A stretch of 64,000 nucleotides of DNA, from assembly GCA_003996215.1 (NCBI GenBank), contig QJPP01000283.1:712501-776500 (forward strand). The letters run 5' to 3'. The notes under the pieces are model-generated. The model was not told where the DNA came from and did not search any database. It saw only the letters and a program-made list of their open reading frames with translations. The position numbers and the translations under genes were made by a program. Positions 10,467 through 21,418 of the stretch are shown piece after piece. Source of the DNA: Jaltomata sinuosa (lineage: Eukaryota; Streptophyta; Magnoliopsida; Solanales; Solanaceae). Every line of letters begins with the position of its first letter. The stretch's first letter is position 1.

Positions 10467-12784
10467 CTATCTGTGGTACAGGGAACTCATGATCAATGCC
10501 CAAATAGAAATTTGAGTCAGGGTCTTTTCCAAGTGCTTCACAATCGAGTACTCTTTTGGCTGCATTCTTTTCCAAAACTCTTCTGCTTCGCCTTCAGTGA
10601 TTGGCCTTTTCTGCAAACTCTTCTTGTAAGCATCATCTGCCAGATTATCGGGGACATAACATCTCCCAGATCTTGACATGCCGTGAGTTATGGCGGCTTC
10701 AATTATGAACTCTTTTTCAACCAGCACCAACACAGCAAATTGCGGCTTCTTCGCGATGCTCAAAGCAGCTACAGACCTTTCTAGTTCCTCAGGCTTTCTG
10801 GGGCTCGCCGGCACTATGGACTTGCTTGCAAACCATTCTTTCTCTATTTTGATCATGTTTACAGTGGCTCTTTCGTGATTCGGTAGTGGGTTGTTAATAA
10901 CATTTGGCGGTGCTGTCTATAAGGTGACTACCTTCTGATCGATCAAATCTTGAATCTTGTGTTTCAGATTGATGCAATCCTCTATGTTGTGTCCGGCGCC
11001 TCCAGAGTGATAAGCACAATGCCGATCAGCTTTGTAGAAAGGAGAGTTGACGTTACCTGGTTTATGCTGAATGGGCTGAACTAATCCAGCGACCTCCAGT
11101 CTTTCATATAACTGAGTTCGGGTCTCGGCTAATTGAGTGAAAGTTTGAGGAACTTTCTTTTCCAAATTTGGTCGAGGGAGACCGGGGTTAGCGGGAGGAG
11201 GAACCCGGTGGTTGTTCTGGATTTCAGGAGCTCTTTGGTATACTGGAAAATTCTGGGGAGGCGCTTGGTAGGTGGATTGTATATTTGGGACTGGAGTTTG
11301 GTAGATGGGCTGCACATTTGGCATGGGAGTTTGGTAGATTAGCTGAGTATAGAAGATTGGTTGAGGGTTTTGTGGAACTGGAGGAGGGGTTATTGGAATA
11401 AGTGGCTTCTTGTAACCAGATCCAAAGGGTTTATGTGGTTTTGGACTAGGATTGAAAGATACCGAAGATACCTCCTCTCTCTTTTTCTCTGGTGGTCCGG
11501 TAGGTCTTGAAGAAACTGGGGTTTTGGTGATTTTGCCACTGCAGAGCCCTTCTTCCACAATCTCTTCGATTTTGACTAAGTCGGTGAACTGGTCCTTAAC
11601 CACCGATATCATCTTGTCATGAACTTCCGACTCCTAAGCTCGCATAAACACCACACTTATTTCTTCTTCGGTCATAGGAGGCCAGACTCTCGTGGCCTCT
11701 TTTCTCCACCGGTAAGCATAATCTGTGAAATCTTCATTTGATTTTTTCCTGATGCATCCCAGGGAATATCGATCTGGGATGACTTCTACGTTATATGCGA
11801 ATCTGTGGGCAAAATCTCGGGCGAGATCGCTCCACTTGAACCACTTTTTCAATTATTGGGAAGCAAACCATTCCAATGCCTCTCCATTCAGACTTTAGCT
11901 AAAGAGTCTCATTAGCAGGGCATCGTTTCTTCGGGAACCAACCATCTAATCACAGTAACTCCTTAGATGGGCTTCGGGACTCCCAACACCATTGAAGATT
12001 TCAAATTTTGGAATTTTGAAACCTTCTGGCAGGTTTATCTTAGGGTGAATGCAGAGATCGTCATAGTCGTAGCCTTTCTCATAAGGCAAACTCCGTAACT
12101 CTCGAATCTGGGCCATTTCTTCTCTTATTTATGCCATATCGATGTCGCGTTTCATTTTCGTAGCCTTCAGCTCTCTTTCTTTCTCTTCATAATGATCTAA
12201 CTCAAGTTTCTCCTGGAGGATGGGGTATGGTTCTGTTATGGCCTGGAAAGCGGGAGGTATGTTCTACGCAGACGGGGGATGGACATGTGGAATAGCATTT
12301 AGGTATGTGGGTTAAAATTATGTGGGTTAACTATGTTGGTGGCATTAGGATGGTTGTTTTGGGAGTTGTAGGTGTTTTATGGAGTGTTCTGGAGGTTTGG
12401 AGGGTTTTGTGTGAAATAGGCACCTGGATTGTTGTTCTGGTTAGTATGTTAAACAGGGGGAGTATGGATCTGGTACAGGGACCTGACGAGGGAGGGGTTA
12501 TTGTTGACAGGTTCGTTTGAAGGCCTCAGAATGGAAGATGAGGGGATATCTTTTGGTTGATTTCAGGTTTGCGGAGAATTGAGTGGAGGGTTTTGAGGAG
12601 GGGGCTGAGAATCGCCCAAAGCAGGAGTATTGGCGGCGATTGCCAAGCTAGCCACGTCTTTCGCCTTTTGCACTTCTTCTTGCATCTTTTCTAATTTCTT
12701 CGCAAGCTCTGTGATCATTTCATTCTATTCAGCGATGACGATGTCTCTTATAGCCAGGGCATTTTCTTCCTCACTATCAGTCAT
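10467..12784 (-). pseudogene. gag: gag (capsid-nucleocapsid) of the Ogre-like element, decayed
   Basis: The sense start is ATG at 12784, opening an acidic then coiled-coil-like N-terminus (LAKKLEKMQEEVQKAKDVA) and a Pro/Asn/Gln-rich stretch with many stops. From 11852 the capsid core is recognisable (WSDLARDFAHRF, DYAYRWRKEA). A CHHC knuckle CAYHSGGAGHNIEDC follows (C-X2-H-X5-H-X4-C). Premature TAGs lie at 11636, 10919 and 10469, and the N-terminus is in a different frame from the core, so at least one frameshift lies between 12600 and 11852. Gag would package the RNA into virus-like particles in the cytoplasm. The frame continues into protease without a break in phase. Confidence 0.86.
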
Positions 12785-13424
12785 TCTTTCTGCAGACAAG
12801 AAAGGGTCAGAGGACGGATCTAAGTGTGCTTTCGAGCGAGTGAAGTAAGAGTGTTCGACCAGTTTTGGTCAACACAAATTGGTTCCTTTTATCTGTTGAA
12901 ATGAAAAACAACTCAGAAGGCACTATGTTAGTTTTTTGTTAGTGAAAAATAATACAAGATATATGGCGAGAAATAAACACATAGGAATTACTTTAAACAC
13001 ATAATAATTGCTTTTCGTCAAGGCAAATTGGTCCATAGGTGGTTTTTACTCAATCGTTTCAAAGGACAAGATTTTGTCCGTTGATTTGGGATTAGTAGGT
13101 TTTATCAGGAAAGGTTGATTTTGTTGATCTTGTAACATCTCTGCCTATTGTTCTCCTAAACTCTTTGTCGTCTTCGTCGATGTGGAGAAATGACAATTTC
13201 TTGAAAACATGGGCCGGGCCTTGAAGGCTGCCTATGTATCTCATGAAGGAGAATTCAGGCCCTACATAGTTCGAACTTGTGATAGATAAGTTGTCTTATT
13301 TGATTTCATCCACTATTCTAAATACTAGGGGAAAGTAAAAGACGACATCAAAAATAAAAATAAAGAAACTGAAAGCTAAAACTCTGCTACTTTTGCTACT
13401 TTCAGCTCTGGGTGATGGGATCTG
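12785..13424 (-). other. Spacer between the extra ORF and gag
   Basis: About 640 bases with no recognisable protein. It holds one isolated copy of the TACGTA motif (13207-13270) and otherwise AT-rich unique text. It probably serves as the gag leader. Confidence 0.6.
13207..13270 (-). repeat. Isolated copy of the TACGTA-type motif upstream of gag
   Basis: The text GGCTGCCTATGTATCTCATG, then GAATTCAGGCCCTACATAGT, matches the motif found three times just after pol (5377-5621) and twice near the 3' LTR. This is the only copy on the 5' side of gag. Confidence 0.65.
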
Positions 13425-14465
13425 CTAGACTCTTCTCGATTTATTCTTCAAGATGATAAGGGGAAACTCCAGCTCAATTTTTCCTATGTCAATGTGGTAT
13501 TCCAAATCGACCCAAAAGTGGAGACAAGTCTCGATATCATGGCCTCTGACCCCTTTATGGTAGAGGCAAACTTCTTTCCCCTAACGCCAAGCCCTGGGCA
13601 TCTTCCCTGGTCTCTTTTCCACGGACTCCAGGATCCTGGTTTGGACCAGCTTAGTATAGATTTCATAGTAAGTGTCTTGGAAGACAGTGAAATAATAGTG
13701 ATGAATCGTCATTTCTTTAGTGATGGGCATGCCATAGCCAACTTGGTCACAAGCTAGGATGGTTCGGGCCCCCCATAGATGGCTTATCTGGCCGTTAGTG
13801 ATCATGTGGTAAATCTGGGCTCTTAGGGCATTGCATTCATCTGTAGTGTGTCCTATGCAACGTGGATGATAGGCGCATTCTTTGTGCTCATTGTGAGGGT
13901 GACATATGAATCCCTCAGATTGGTCAGGATGCAGGACCTCCATAGCTTTCAAGGTCTCGTAAATTTCTGAACAGAGAATCACCTTTGGATTTTTGGTATA
14001 TTCACGGAAGTGAACTTTGAGGGTGATGGGATTCCCTCCTGGCCTGAATCTGGAAGGCAAAATAGCATCACCCTTGACTTTGGTCCAGTGGAGGACTCTC
14101 GTGTCAAAGAGTTGGGCCCCTTCAGTAGTGGTCTCCATGGGCACTTGCTCATTGTCTTCGAATTCTTCAGTTACCCTTTCCTTCCCTTTGTTGACTTGTT
14201 CCAATCCTCCAGTGACATCCTCAATCTTTAGGAGCAATTCTTTGAGTTCTAGGTCAAGGTATGGTTCAGTCTTAGTCTCGGTTTTTCCTAGTATTTGGTC
14301 AATCGCAGCAATCCTTTCTTTAGCCTTGGCAGTTTGCTCTTCCACTTCCTTGGACCGAGCTAAGGTAATTTCCATAAGTTGATCGACTCTCTCATGTTTT
14401 CTTTGAACCTCCTCCATTTCCTCTCGTATCCTTAGCATTCTCTCTCGCATAGTCACGGCCTCCAT
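13425..14465 (-). pseudogene. Extra ORF upstream of gag: coiled coil plus two CHHC knuckles, one stop
   Basis: The frame runs 346 codons from ATG at 14465 to a TAG at 13427-13425 with a single internal TAG at 13583-13581, far less decayed than the rest of the element. Residues about 5-60 are a charged heptad-like coiled coil (RIREEMEEVQRKHERVDQLM). Residues 197-211 form a knuckle C-X2-H-X5-H-X4-C (CAYHPRCIGHTTDEC) and residues 300-314 a second one (CLYHKGVRGHDIETC); spacing equals that in the element's own gag. No capsid core is seen. TTCTTTCAG at 14485-14477 is a possible splice acceptor just before the ATG. It may be a gag-derived RNA-binding or packaging protein; function unknown. Confidence 0.7.
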
Positions 14466-14973
14466 TTCAACCTTTTCTGAAAGAACAGAGATTTTTTAGG
14501 AAGTTTTTAGAAGGCTTTAGGATTTTTGGAGAAACTTGAAAGACTTGGAGTATTTTGGTCAGACTTTACATAGTGGGCTTATATTTTTTTTGCCTACGGT
14601 GTTCTAGAAAATTTTGGCATGGAGTGGACCAATTTTTCCTTGATTCAAGCAACAGACATGGCACATAAAACAGTTTATATCACAATAATAGCATGCTAAT
14701 ATCGCGTCCTAACTGGGTGACCTTTTTATGCCAAGGTTAGGACTAGCGTGTTTGAAAGACGTATGTGACGTATCTGAATCATTCTATTGCCCTTTAAAAT
14801 AGCATGTATATATATATGGAAAACTTCCCTTTTTTAAAGGGATACAAATGCTAGCCGAAAGGGGGATACATTTTAGGGGAAAGGATATTTGCACAGAAGC
14901 CACGCCCACGCAGGGTGAATTTAGGTAAAGTAAAGACATACATGGAAATAAAACTCACGCAGGGGCAAAGATA
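14466..14973 (-). other. Spacer between ORF1 and the extra ORF
   Basis: About 500 bases without a coding frame. It has a short TATATATATA tract near 14810 and a pyrimidine-rich run ending in CAG next to the following ORF. I see nothing else in it. Confidence 0.5.
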
Positions 14974-16548
14974 CTAAAGATATGATGTGGAAGGTCTTTC
15001 CTCGGTCCTGTTCCTCTTAGATGCTCCGGCAATGCTCCTAAGCTCGAATTGGCTCAACCACATGTCGCCCTAGATTTTCACCACTTGTTCATGCATAGGT
15101 AATGCCCCGGCCTCTAAGGCTTTCTTGGTCATTTTTGAATCAAGCTGGGCTATTCCCATTCTCATATCTTTGAGTTCCTGAGTCAACCCTGCTATAGTGC
15201 TTCAATCTTCTTCCTTTTTCATAAGAAATTCTTTCTCTCTTCTAGCTATTTCCTCTTGGAGATTCAGTAATTGGAGATGGAGATTGGCTCTGGAGTCAAC
15301 CCGTGGTTCTGATATAGATACTTCTGCAACGTCTGCCTTCAACCACTACTTATAGCCATCCACATACCCGGGATCGAACCTGTCTGGGGCCAAAGTCTCT
15401 AGACCCATTTTCTCAAGTGTCTTCCAGTTGTGCAGGATACTCGAAACTTTTAGGACTTTTCCATGTTCCTCATAGTCGATGACATAGCAACCCATGTGAG
15501 CGGTCGCTGACTTGATTTGAACCCTTCCAAATTGTCTAAGAACCCTTTGCGGAGCATAAGGTCGGATCCCGTGAATTCCCGGGAGAGGGAGGAAAGCTAG
15601 ATCATGACATTTCATAGTTACTTCCTTCGAGTGAAAGTCATCAAACATCATCTGCACATTATCTTCTCCAAGCTCACAAAAAGCTTGGGCATATCCTATC
15701 ATGGTCCTTTTTTTGGTGCCTCTATCCCTAAGCACTTCTGCCAACACTGCGAAGTTATCGATTCCATCTGTGTTGGGAATTTCCTGGCTTCCGTTATCTT
15801 TGTCCAAATTCTTGAGAATCCATTATTGTAGGAGTAGGTTGCACCCTTGGAAGTAACGATGGCCGTTCTTGCATTTCCCCAAAGCTCTATAAATATCAGA
15901 TAAGATTACTAGTACTAGAGGAAAATAGCTGGCGGTGGTTCCCTCTGTCAGGCCATGGAACATGGTATGGGCCACCATTATTACTCGGGTGTTGATGCAG
16001 AGTTGTTCATTTAGAGGGAATACCATGATTCCTAAAAGAGCAATAGCGAATGCCAAGGCTCGGGTTTTGTCCCACTCTTGAAACGTGTAGAATTTGCCTT
16101 GGTACTGAGAGAACCCTTCTCTAGTGGCAAAATGGTTGTAGAGTTCTTGAAAGGAGATACTTGGACCCCTTATCCACGGGCATTGATTCTCCCACAAGTG
16201 GAGATACTTTGCAATCTGAGTCGAAGTGGGTTTATTCGGTATTAAGATGCCTTGTTGAGGCCTTAATCTCCTTTCATTGGCTGTACCCACGGTCTCTAGG
16301 CAATCCCTGAGTTCTTCTATCCTTGGGGTCATTTCCATCATTCCGAATCAAAACACCATTTTCTTGTTGTCCCAATACCCCGTTAAGACCTCGATCAATT
16401 CTGGCTAGGCCTCCATATCTAATAAAGATGGCAAATGTCCCATGTACTGACAGACTGTCCTCTGACGGTTAGGACCCATATTTATCCACAACATTCGGAG
16501 GAGGAGAGACTCCTCTTTTACCATATCAAACTTGAGGAATTTTGACAT
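14974..16548 (-). pseudogene. ORF1 of the Ogre-like element (DUF7745-like), six premature stops
   Basis: From ATG at 16548 to TAG at 14976-14974 a single frame of 525 codons can be followed with no frameshift. It is cut by stops at 16407 (TAG), 16350 (TGA), 15825 (TAA), 15348 (TAG), 15204 (TGA) and 15072 (TAG). The middle resembles the plant DUF7745 domain known from ORF1 of Ogre elements: CPWIRGPSISFQELYNHF, RALAFAIALLGIMVFPLNEQ and LSDIYRALGKCKNGHRYF. The C-terminal 120 codons are charged and helical, probably a coiled coil. ORF1 lies between the primer site and gag, which fits Ogre. Its function in the family is unknown. Confidence 0.82.
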
Positions 16549-17107
16549 CCTACAAAATAGAGTAACCTGTTAGGCCCCACCCCAGGACAATAGTCCGGTT
16601 ACAACACATACGTCTTTCAAACAACACATAGTTGGATGCTATGTCGTTGGGTCGAAAACCCGTTGACATGTTTTGGTGGTTTACTAATGGACTTAATATC
16701 CCTTGGATATTAAGACATCCTAGGCTAATGCCTATTTTCGGGATCTGGTTTCGCTCCATCCTGAGTTTCTAGAATAGGTTTCGAAATTGACCTGGAACCC
16801 GGGCGGAAAACCCAAGTTTGAAAATACAAGTGACCGTTAACCGACCGCGGGTCAACTACTTCAGTCGTCTATTTCGAAAATTGTGTGTTTTATCAAGAAC
16901 GACCGCAAAGATTTGCATAATTTCCTTTTTACCCCTAATGCATTCTAATTGTTTGCCAAGAGACGCGGAAAATGCCATGAACAATATATAATCGTGGAAA
17001 AAGTAAACAATTTAAGGAAAGCAATAAAGTTACAATTATTACAATTTACCAATAGTTAGTCAAACAAGTTAGTTTCAAACAATAAGGTTAGAACCTAGTT
17101 GAATTAT
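16549..17107 (-). other. 5' leader between primer site and ORF1
   Basis: Non-coding leader of about 560 bases. A 69-codon frame (16759-16550) is open but unlike any protein I know and ends right at ORF1. Nothing else stands out. Confidence 0.55.
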
Positions 17108-17124
17108 CCCCAGCAGAGTCGTCA
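17108..17124 (-). other. Primer binding site, tRNA-Arg type
   Basis: The minus strand reads TGACGACTCTGCTGGGG directly after the 5' LTR. It resembles the TGGCGACTC...CTGGGG site, complementary to the 3' end of tRNA-Arg, that is used by Ogre elements, with a G to A change at position 3. Confidence 0.75.
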
Positions 17125-17749
17125 TTTCTATTTTGGTCCTTTTCGGGAAAGGATGGAAAAATATGGCTTTGTTTGTTGAAAGGTTCGTTTCAAAAATCTA
17201 ATTAAAGTTTCCAAAATGTTTTCAATTAAAAGCAAGAGTCGCCACTTAGTTTTTATAAAGCAAAAACCAAGAAAAAACTTATAAGAATTTTTAAAATCCC
17301 AAAATAGTAAAGACCTTAAAAATTAAGAGATTAAGGGTAAGGGTTCAAGTTAATACTCTTGGAAGGGTTTTAAGGCACCAAGAGTATTCGCTAACTCGTG
17401 GTTGCCCGGGCTTGTTTGAAAAACTAACTTGTTGACTAACTTTTGAAAATGGGATTGATTTATAAAACATCTTGTTTTTATAATGAATATTGATTTTAGA
17501 GGATAATTATGAAAATAGGTTGTTTTATAAAAGGCAATAAAAAAGGGGTCCATTTTTTATACTCACGGAAAGAAAAGAGTTGAAATTAAACAAATTGAGT
17601 AAATGAAACAGTAATTATCAGAAAGTGTGATTCCTTTTGGGGATAATTTAACTAAGTTTCGCAAAGTTAGTCCAATTATACAATCAAACTAATCAACTAA
17701 GTAACAAGAAGACATAATTAAAATATGTTAATCCTGTCCTAATACTAGT

Positions 17750-18035
17750 GTGTTTGGTCCCTCTTTAGGCCCACCGCCATTTTCACTTTGGACTTAGTCC
17801 ACTTTTCATCTTTTAGCCCTTTGGGCTACTGCTGTTGCTGAATCTTATGGGCTTTGGCCCAAATTTATTTATTCAGTCCATTTGGACTATTCTGCTGATG
17901 TAGCACTTGGGCCTGGCCCATTTTATTCTTCAGCGTTGCCGCTGCTGCCTCTGATGTTTTAGCCCTTTTGGTCTTATTCTTCCTGGACCATCAAATAATG
18001 TTGGGCTAAGCCCAACTAGAAGATGCAGGGGAATT
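17750..18035 (-). repeat. Cluster of TGGGCC / GGCCCA words in U5
   Basis: Self-complementary words such as GGGCTTTGGCCCA, TTGGGCCTGGCCCA, TTGGGCTAAGCCCAA and AGTCCAATTGGACT are packed in under 300 bases. TGGGCY is the plant site II promoter element (bound by TCP factors), so a regulatory role is possible but unproven. Confidence 0.5.
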
Positions 18036-19642
18036 TTGGGAGTCCAATTGGACTCCACCGGATTTCATACATAGAAAGAGTAAAATAAATGAGGATTAGT
18101 ACGTGTCTTAACTAAATTAAACATAGAAAATAATTCAAACAGTGTAAATTTTACACTTAAGAAATATACACCAATGCGCATGTATTTATACCAAGTTAAA
18201 GCATATGAAACAAAGACATTCATACAATAAAATCACTAATTTTGTCACTTAAGACATATTTTATGAAACTTAGCCATTTCAATACATTCATATGGATTAA
18301 CCATTTTCCAGAAAATCAATAAGGGGGTAGGGTAGAAGATAGACAAATCAAGGGAAAAAGGAAAAAAAGTTGGACAACAGTAGCCATCCTAATGGCAAGT
18401 TCAAAATCTATAACACTTTCATGTCACAAAACACAGAACCAATAAGATCATGAGATTTTGAAAGGACACAATTGCTCAAACTCATTACAAACATCAATCC
18501 AAGCATAAGATAGCAACATTGGAGCTTAACCAATTCATAGACATAAGATCATTTTAATATAGTCAAGACAGTGAAGGGAAAGGGGAAGAGGAAAGAAGAA
18601 TCAATGACAAGTTGAGGGAAATAGGGGAAACAGGCAGGGGTTGAGCATTCTTATATCAGTAAACAAGTATAAAATCCATGCTCATAGTATTTACATGTCA
18701 TACAGTTTAAACAAAACCAGTGGAACTATGGAAAATTAGTACTAAAAGTTCACCTAAACATCACCCCAACCATAGGAGAGTAAGGCTAACAATTCATACA
18801 TAATTAAAACCATAAAGAGGAGAGAACAGGTTCAACAAAGAGAAAGACTAAGAACAACAAAGAGGGATAGAGTTTTTCATGAACAAAATCAGACCTCAGT
18901 CCTAACAATAGGCTCATTCTCGAGTTCATAGCATTTAGACATCACATAAGTCAAACCTAAACTAGTGGAACTATGGGTTTTATATAGGGAAGGGAAACAG
19001 AGTTTAAAACTATCACAAGAAGCTATTTAGACATGAGCAAACCATAACAACATTCAATCAATATATATATGAAGCATTAGTGCTTAGACAGAGTTAGTAA
19101 ACACATAGGAGCATGGTTTTGAAAAGGGGGTTGGGGAGCAAACAGGAGATAGAACCAAATCTTTCATGGCAAATTAGGATAGATTCGACATCTTTTAGCA
19201 ATAATCTAGGCTACAAACTTATGCCCACACTTGTTGTTTTAACAAATTAAACAAAATCAGTAAAAGACCACACTTCTAACACAAGATTGCTACTCGAAAT
19301 CATAATATTAGTCTAACATTTAAGCACATATCTTTGATACTAACAAACAAGACCAGAACCAGATTTAACCAAGGTTTAAACATTATAAAAGCAAAAAAAA
19401 AAAAACAAAGTAAAGGAGGAGGTTAAGGGATTCACCTTTTTTAGGGAAGCAACTCGGCTTTGAACATCACCGGAAAGCCTTACCACCACCAAATTAATAT
19501 CAACCCCGTTTCGATTTCGAATTTCTTAGTGTTTTCTTCCCCAACAGCTGACTGGTTTCGTAAAGTTAGAGAAATGATTCTCCAGAACCCCCAATATTTC
19601 CCCAAAATCAGCTCTTCTCTCTCATGCAGCTAAGGGGGGGGG

Positions 19643-19650
19643 TATTTATA
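19643..19650 (-). promoter_or_regulatory. TATA box of the 5' LTR
   Basis: TATAAATA on the minus strand in the context CCCTATAAATACCCCCC. It is kept identically in the other LTR (39-46). Transcription of the element should start near 19610. Confidence 0.75.
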
Positions 19651-19854
19651 GGGAATTTTCAGATGAAAATAGGGGGGAAAACTAGAGGGTTTTTTGGGGA
19701 TTTTGCTGAGGAATTCAAATTCCTCAGCTGGAGAAATGTTCACAGCAACAACTTGTACAAGTTTTATGGATTTCACGGAGGGGGTGACACCTGGTGTCCT
19801 CTAGAAGATTCTGGACGTGCCAGCGCACCTTTAACGAAGAGAAAGGGATGAAAA

Positions 19855-19921
19855 ATAGGAATTTCAATGGGGGTAAGGGATTGGGTTGAAATAGGAATTT
19901 CAATGGGGGTAAGGGATTGGG
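19855..19921 (-). repeat. 36 bp tandem duplication private to this LTR
   Basis: ATAGGAATTTCAATGGGGGT plus AAGGGATTGGG occurs at 19855-19885 and again at 19891-19921. The left LTR has one copy (about 257-290), so the duplication arose after insertion. Confidence 0.85.
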
Positions 19922-20830
19922 AAGCTGTGAGCAACATTTTAGAGCTGTTAGCATTGGGGTTGTCATTTGTGAGAACGACGAAGGAGTGAAAGATGAAGGG
20001 GCATACTGTTAAAGCTGAGGTGTTTTATGAAGCGCGTTGCTTCATACAACAAAGGGAGTCGACGCGTGAGAGAAATGGAGGAGAGATGAGGGGGCGGCTA
20101 GGGATTCTGGTGAGCTTTTGAGAGAAAAAGAAGAAGATGAAGCTAAAGGGGTGTTTGGTTTTGTCTGAGTAAGAGAAAAGAGAAAGGGGCATATAAGGGT
20201 GGATTAGGGTGAGAGGTGTTGGGCCGGAGCGGGTCAGGAGATTAGAGGGAAATGGAACTGGGTCGGAGGTGGGTTATGGGAATGGGTTGGCCCAAACGGC
20301 TGATCATAGAAGGGGTTATAAGGGTGTTTAAAGTTTGGCCACATTTGCAAAACTGTGGCCACTTTAGGTTTAAGGAGGTAGCCAAATTATGAATAAATTG
20401 ATGAAATTCGTCTAGAATTTAAATGATTTAAGGAATTAGGCTAGCATTGGAATATAGACGAACTAATTACAATCAATTCTTGAGCTCATTTAACTTAAAC
20501 AAATTGAAATAATTATTGAATTTAACACTTAATTACCTCTTTAACAATTACGAAATTAATATTTGAAATAACTTGGAGAAAAATCAAGTGTTTTATCTTT
20601 TAAAAGGACCTTTTTTATGACACTAATCTCTAAAATAATTCTTTTAGTAAACTTATATAAATTTCACATAATTAAATATCAAAAATATAAATTGTTACTC
20701 AGAACTATTATAAAGCTTATTTGAAAATGATTTACCCCTTTTTACAAGACAATTATTTCAAAAATTGTTTAAAATTCAACAAGGCTCAAGATTAATTCGT
20801 AATGTGGAGGGTAAAAATTGGGTGTCAACA

Positions 20831-20953
20831 CCTACCTGTCTCTTATTTAGTTGTATTATTATTTAAGTTTGTAGTGTTGTGGCACACGATTCCTTGGTAG
20901 ATTGAGTCTTTTTAGTAGTGGATTGGGGTGTGTTATCTTTGGGAGATGACTAC
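20831..20953. other. Short unique spacer between the Ogre-like element and the array
   Basis: 123 bases not explained by either element. They may be host DNA or part of an older repeat. The last five bases before the array LTR are ACTAC. Confidence 0.5.
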
Positions 20954-21418
20954 TGATAAATGCTCAAACATACTCTCCCATGAGGAGGTATCGATGATTG
21001 TCAAGCAAAACACATTTATAAGTACCCAAAGGATGTCGAGGTCGTACCCACAAAGACTTGATGATAGCAATATGAAGATTGTATTTAAATGACTTCACTA
21101 AGAGAGTAAATGTTTAAATGCAAGAAAGTAAAAGATTGGGGAAATTAGGATTCTGTCACAACAATCACAATTCATAGCAAGATTGTAAAGTAAAACGGGT
21201 GTACAAATGAGAGTAGACAACTAAGGATGTGTATCCAATGGGTCTTTAATATGGGATAGGGTGTTTGTCTATTCACACTTATTCTTGCTCATTGACATAG
21301 GTAGCCTTGGTCATGGGTATGTATTGTTTATCTCTCGATCAACAACCATGTATCCCACAATCTCGGTTAGAGCACTATCGGTTAAATCATCAAACAACAA
21401 AGATCAAGCTTATGGAGG
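20954..21418 (-). repeat. Array LTR1, fragment a
   Basis: Starts TGATAAATGCTCAAAC, the reverse of an LTR end, and matches 42002-42460, 51262-51720 and 58335-58795. It includes the GGAGG target site (21414-21418) where element A inserted. Confidence 0.88.

Larger units (their letters stand above)
1..20830 (-). mobile_element. Tat/Ogre-like Ty3/gypsy LTR retrotransposon (3' end cut by window start)
   Basis: Two direct repeats (1-1217 and about 17125-20830) flank a minus-strand internal region with gag, protease, RT, two RNase H domains and integrase in gypsy order. The archaeal-type RNase H before integrase, an ORF upstream of gag, a G-patch between protease and RT, a likely intron before RT, LTRs of about 3.7 kb and a very long repetitive 3' UTR are all traits of the plant Tat lineage, especially Ogre. 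All ORFs contain stops, so this copy is dead. One TSD lies outside the window; the bases next to the right end are CCTAC. Confidence 0.93.
17125..20830 (-). repeat. 5' LTR of the Ogre-like element (complete, about 3.7 kb)
   Basis: The outer end is exact (GGGTGTCAACA at 20830). The inner end lies at 17125-17134, next to the primer site; a TG at 17134 gives a TG...CA LTR with a short spacer. The TATA box at 19643 divides it into U3 of about 1.2 kb (20830-19650) and a long R-U5 of about 2.5 kb. R-U5 is AT-rich and carries no ORF beyond a few short ones. Confidence 0.88.

Noticed and set aside
16550..16759. 69-codon frame as an upstream gene of the Ogre-like element
   Set aside because: No recognisable motif, lies in the leader and ends where ORF1 starts.
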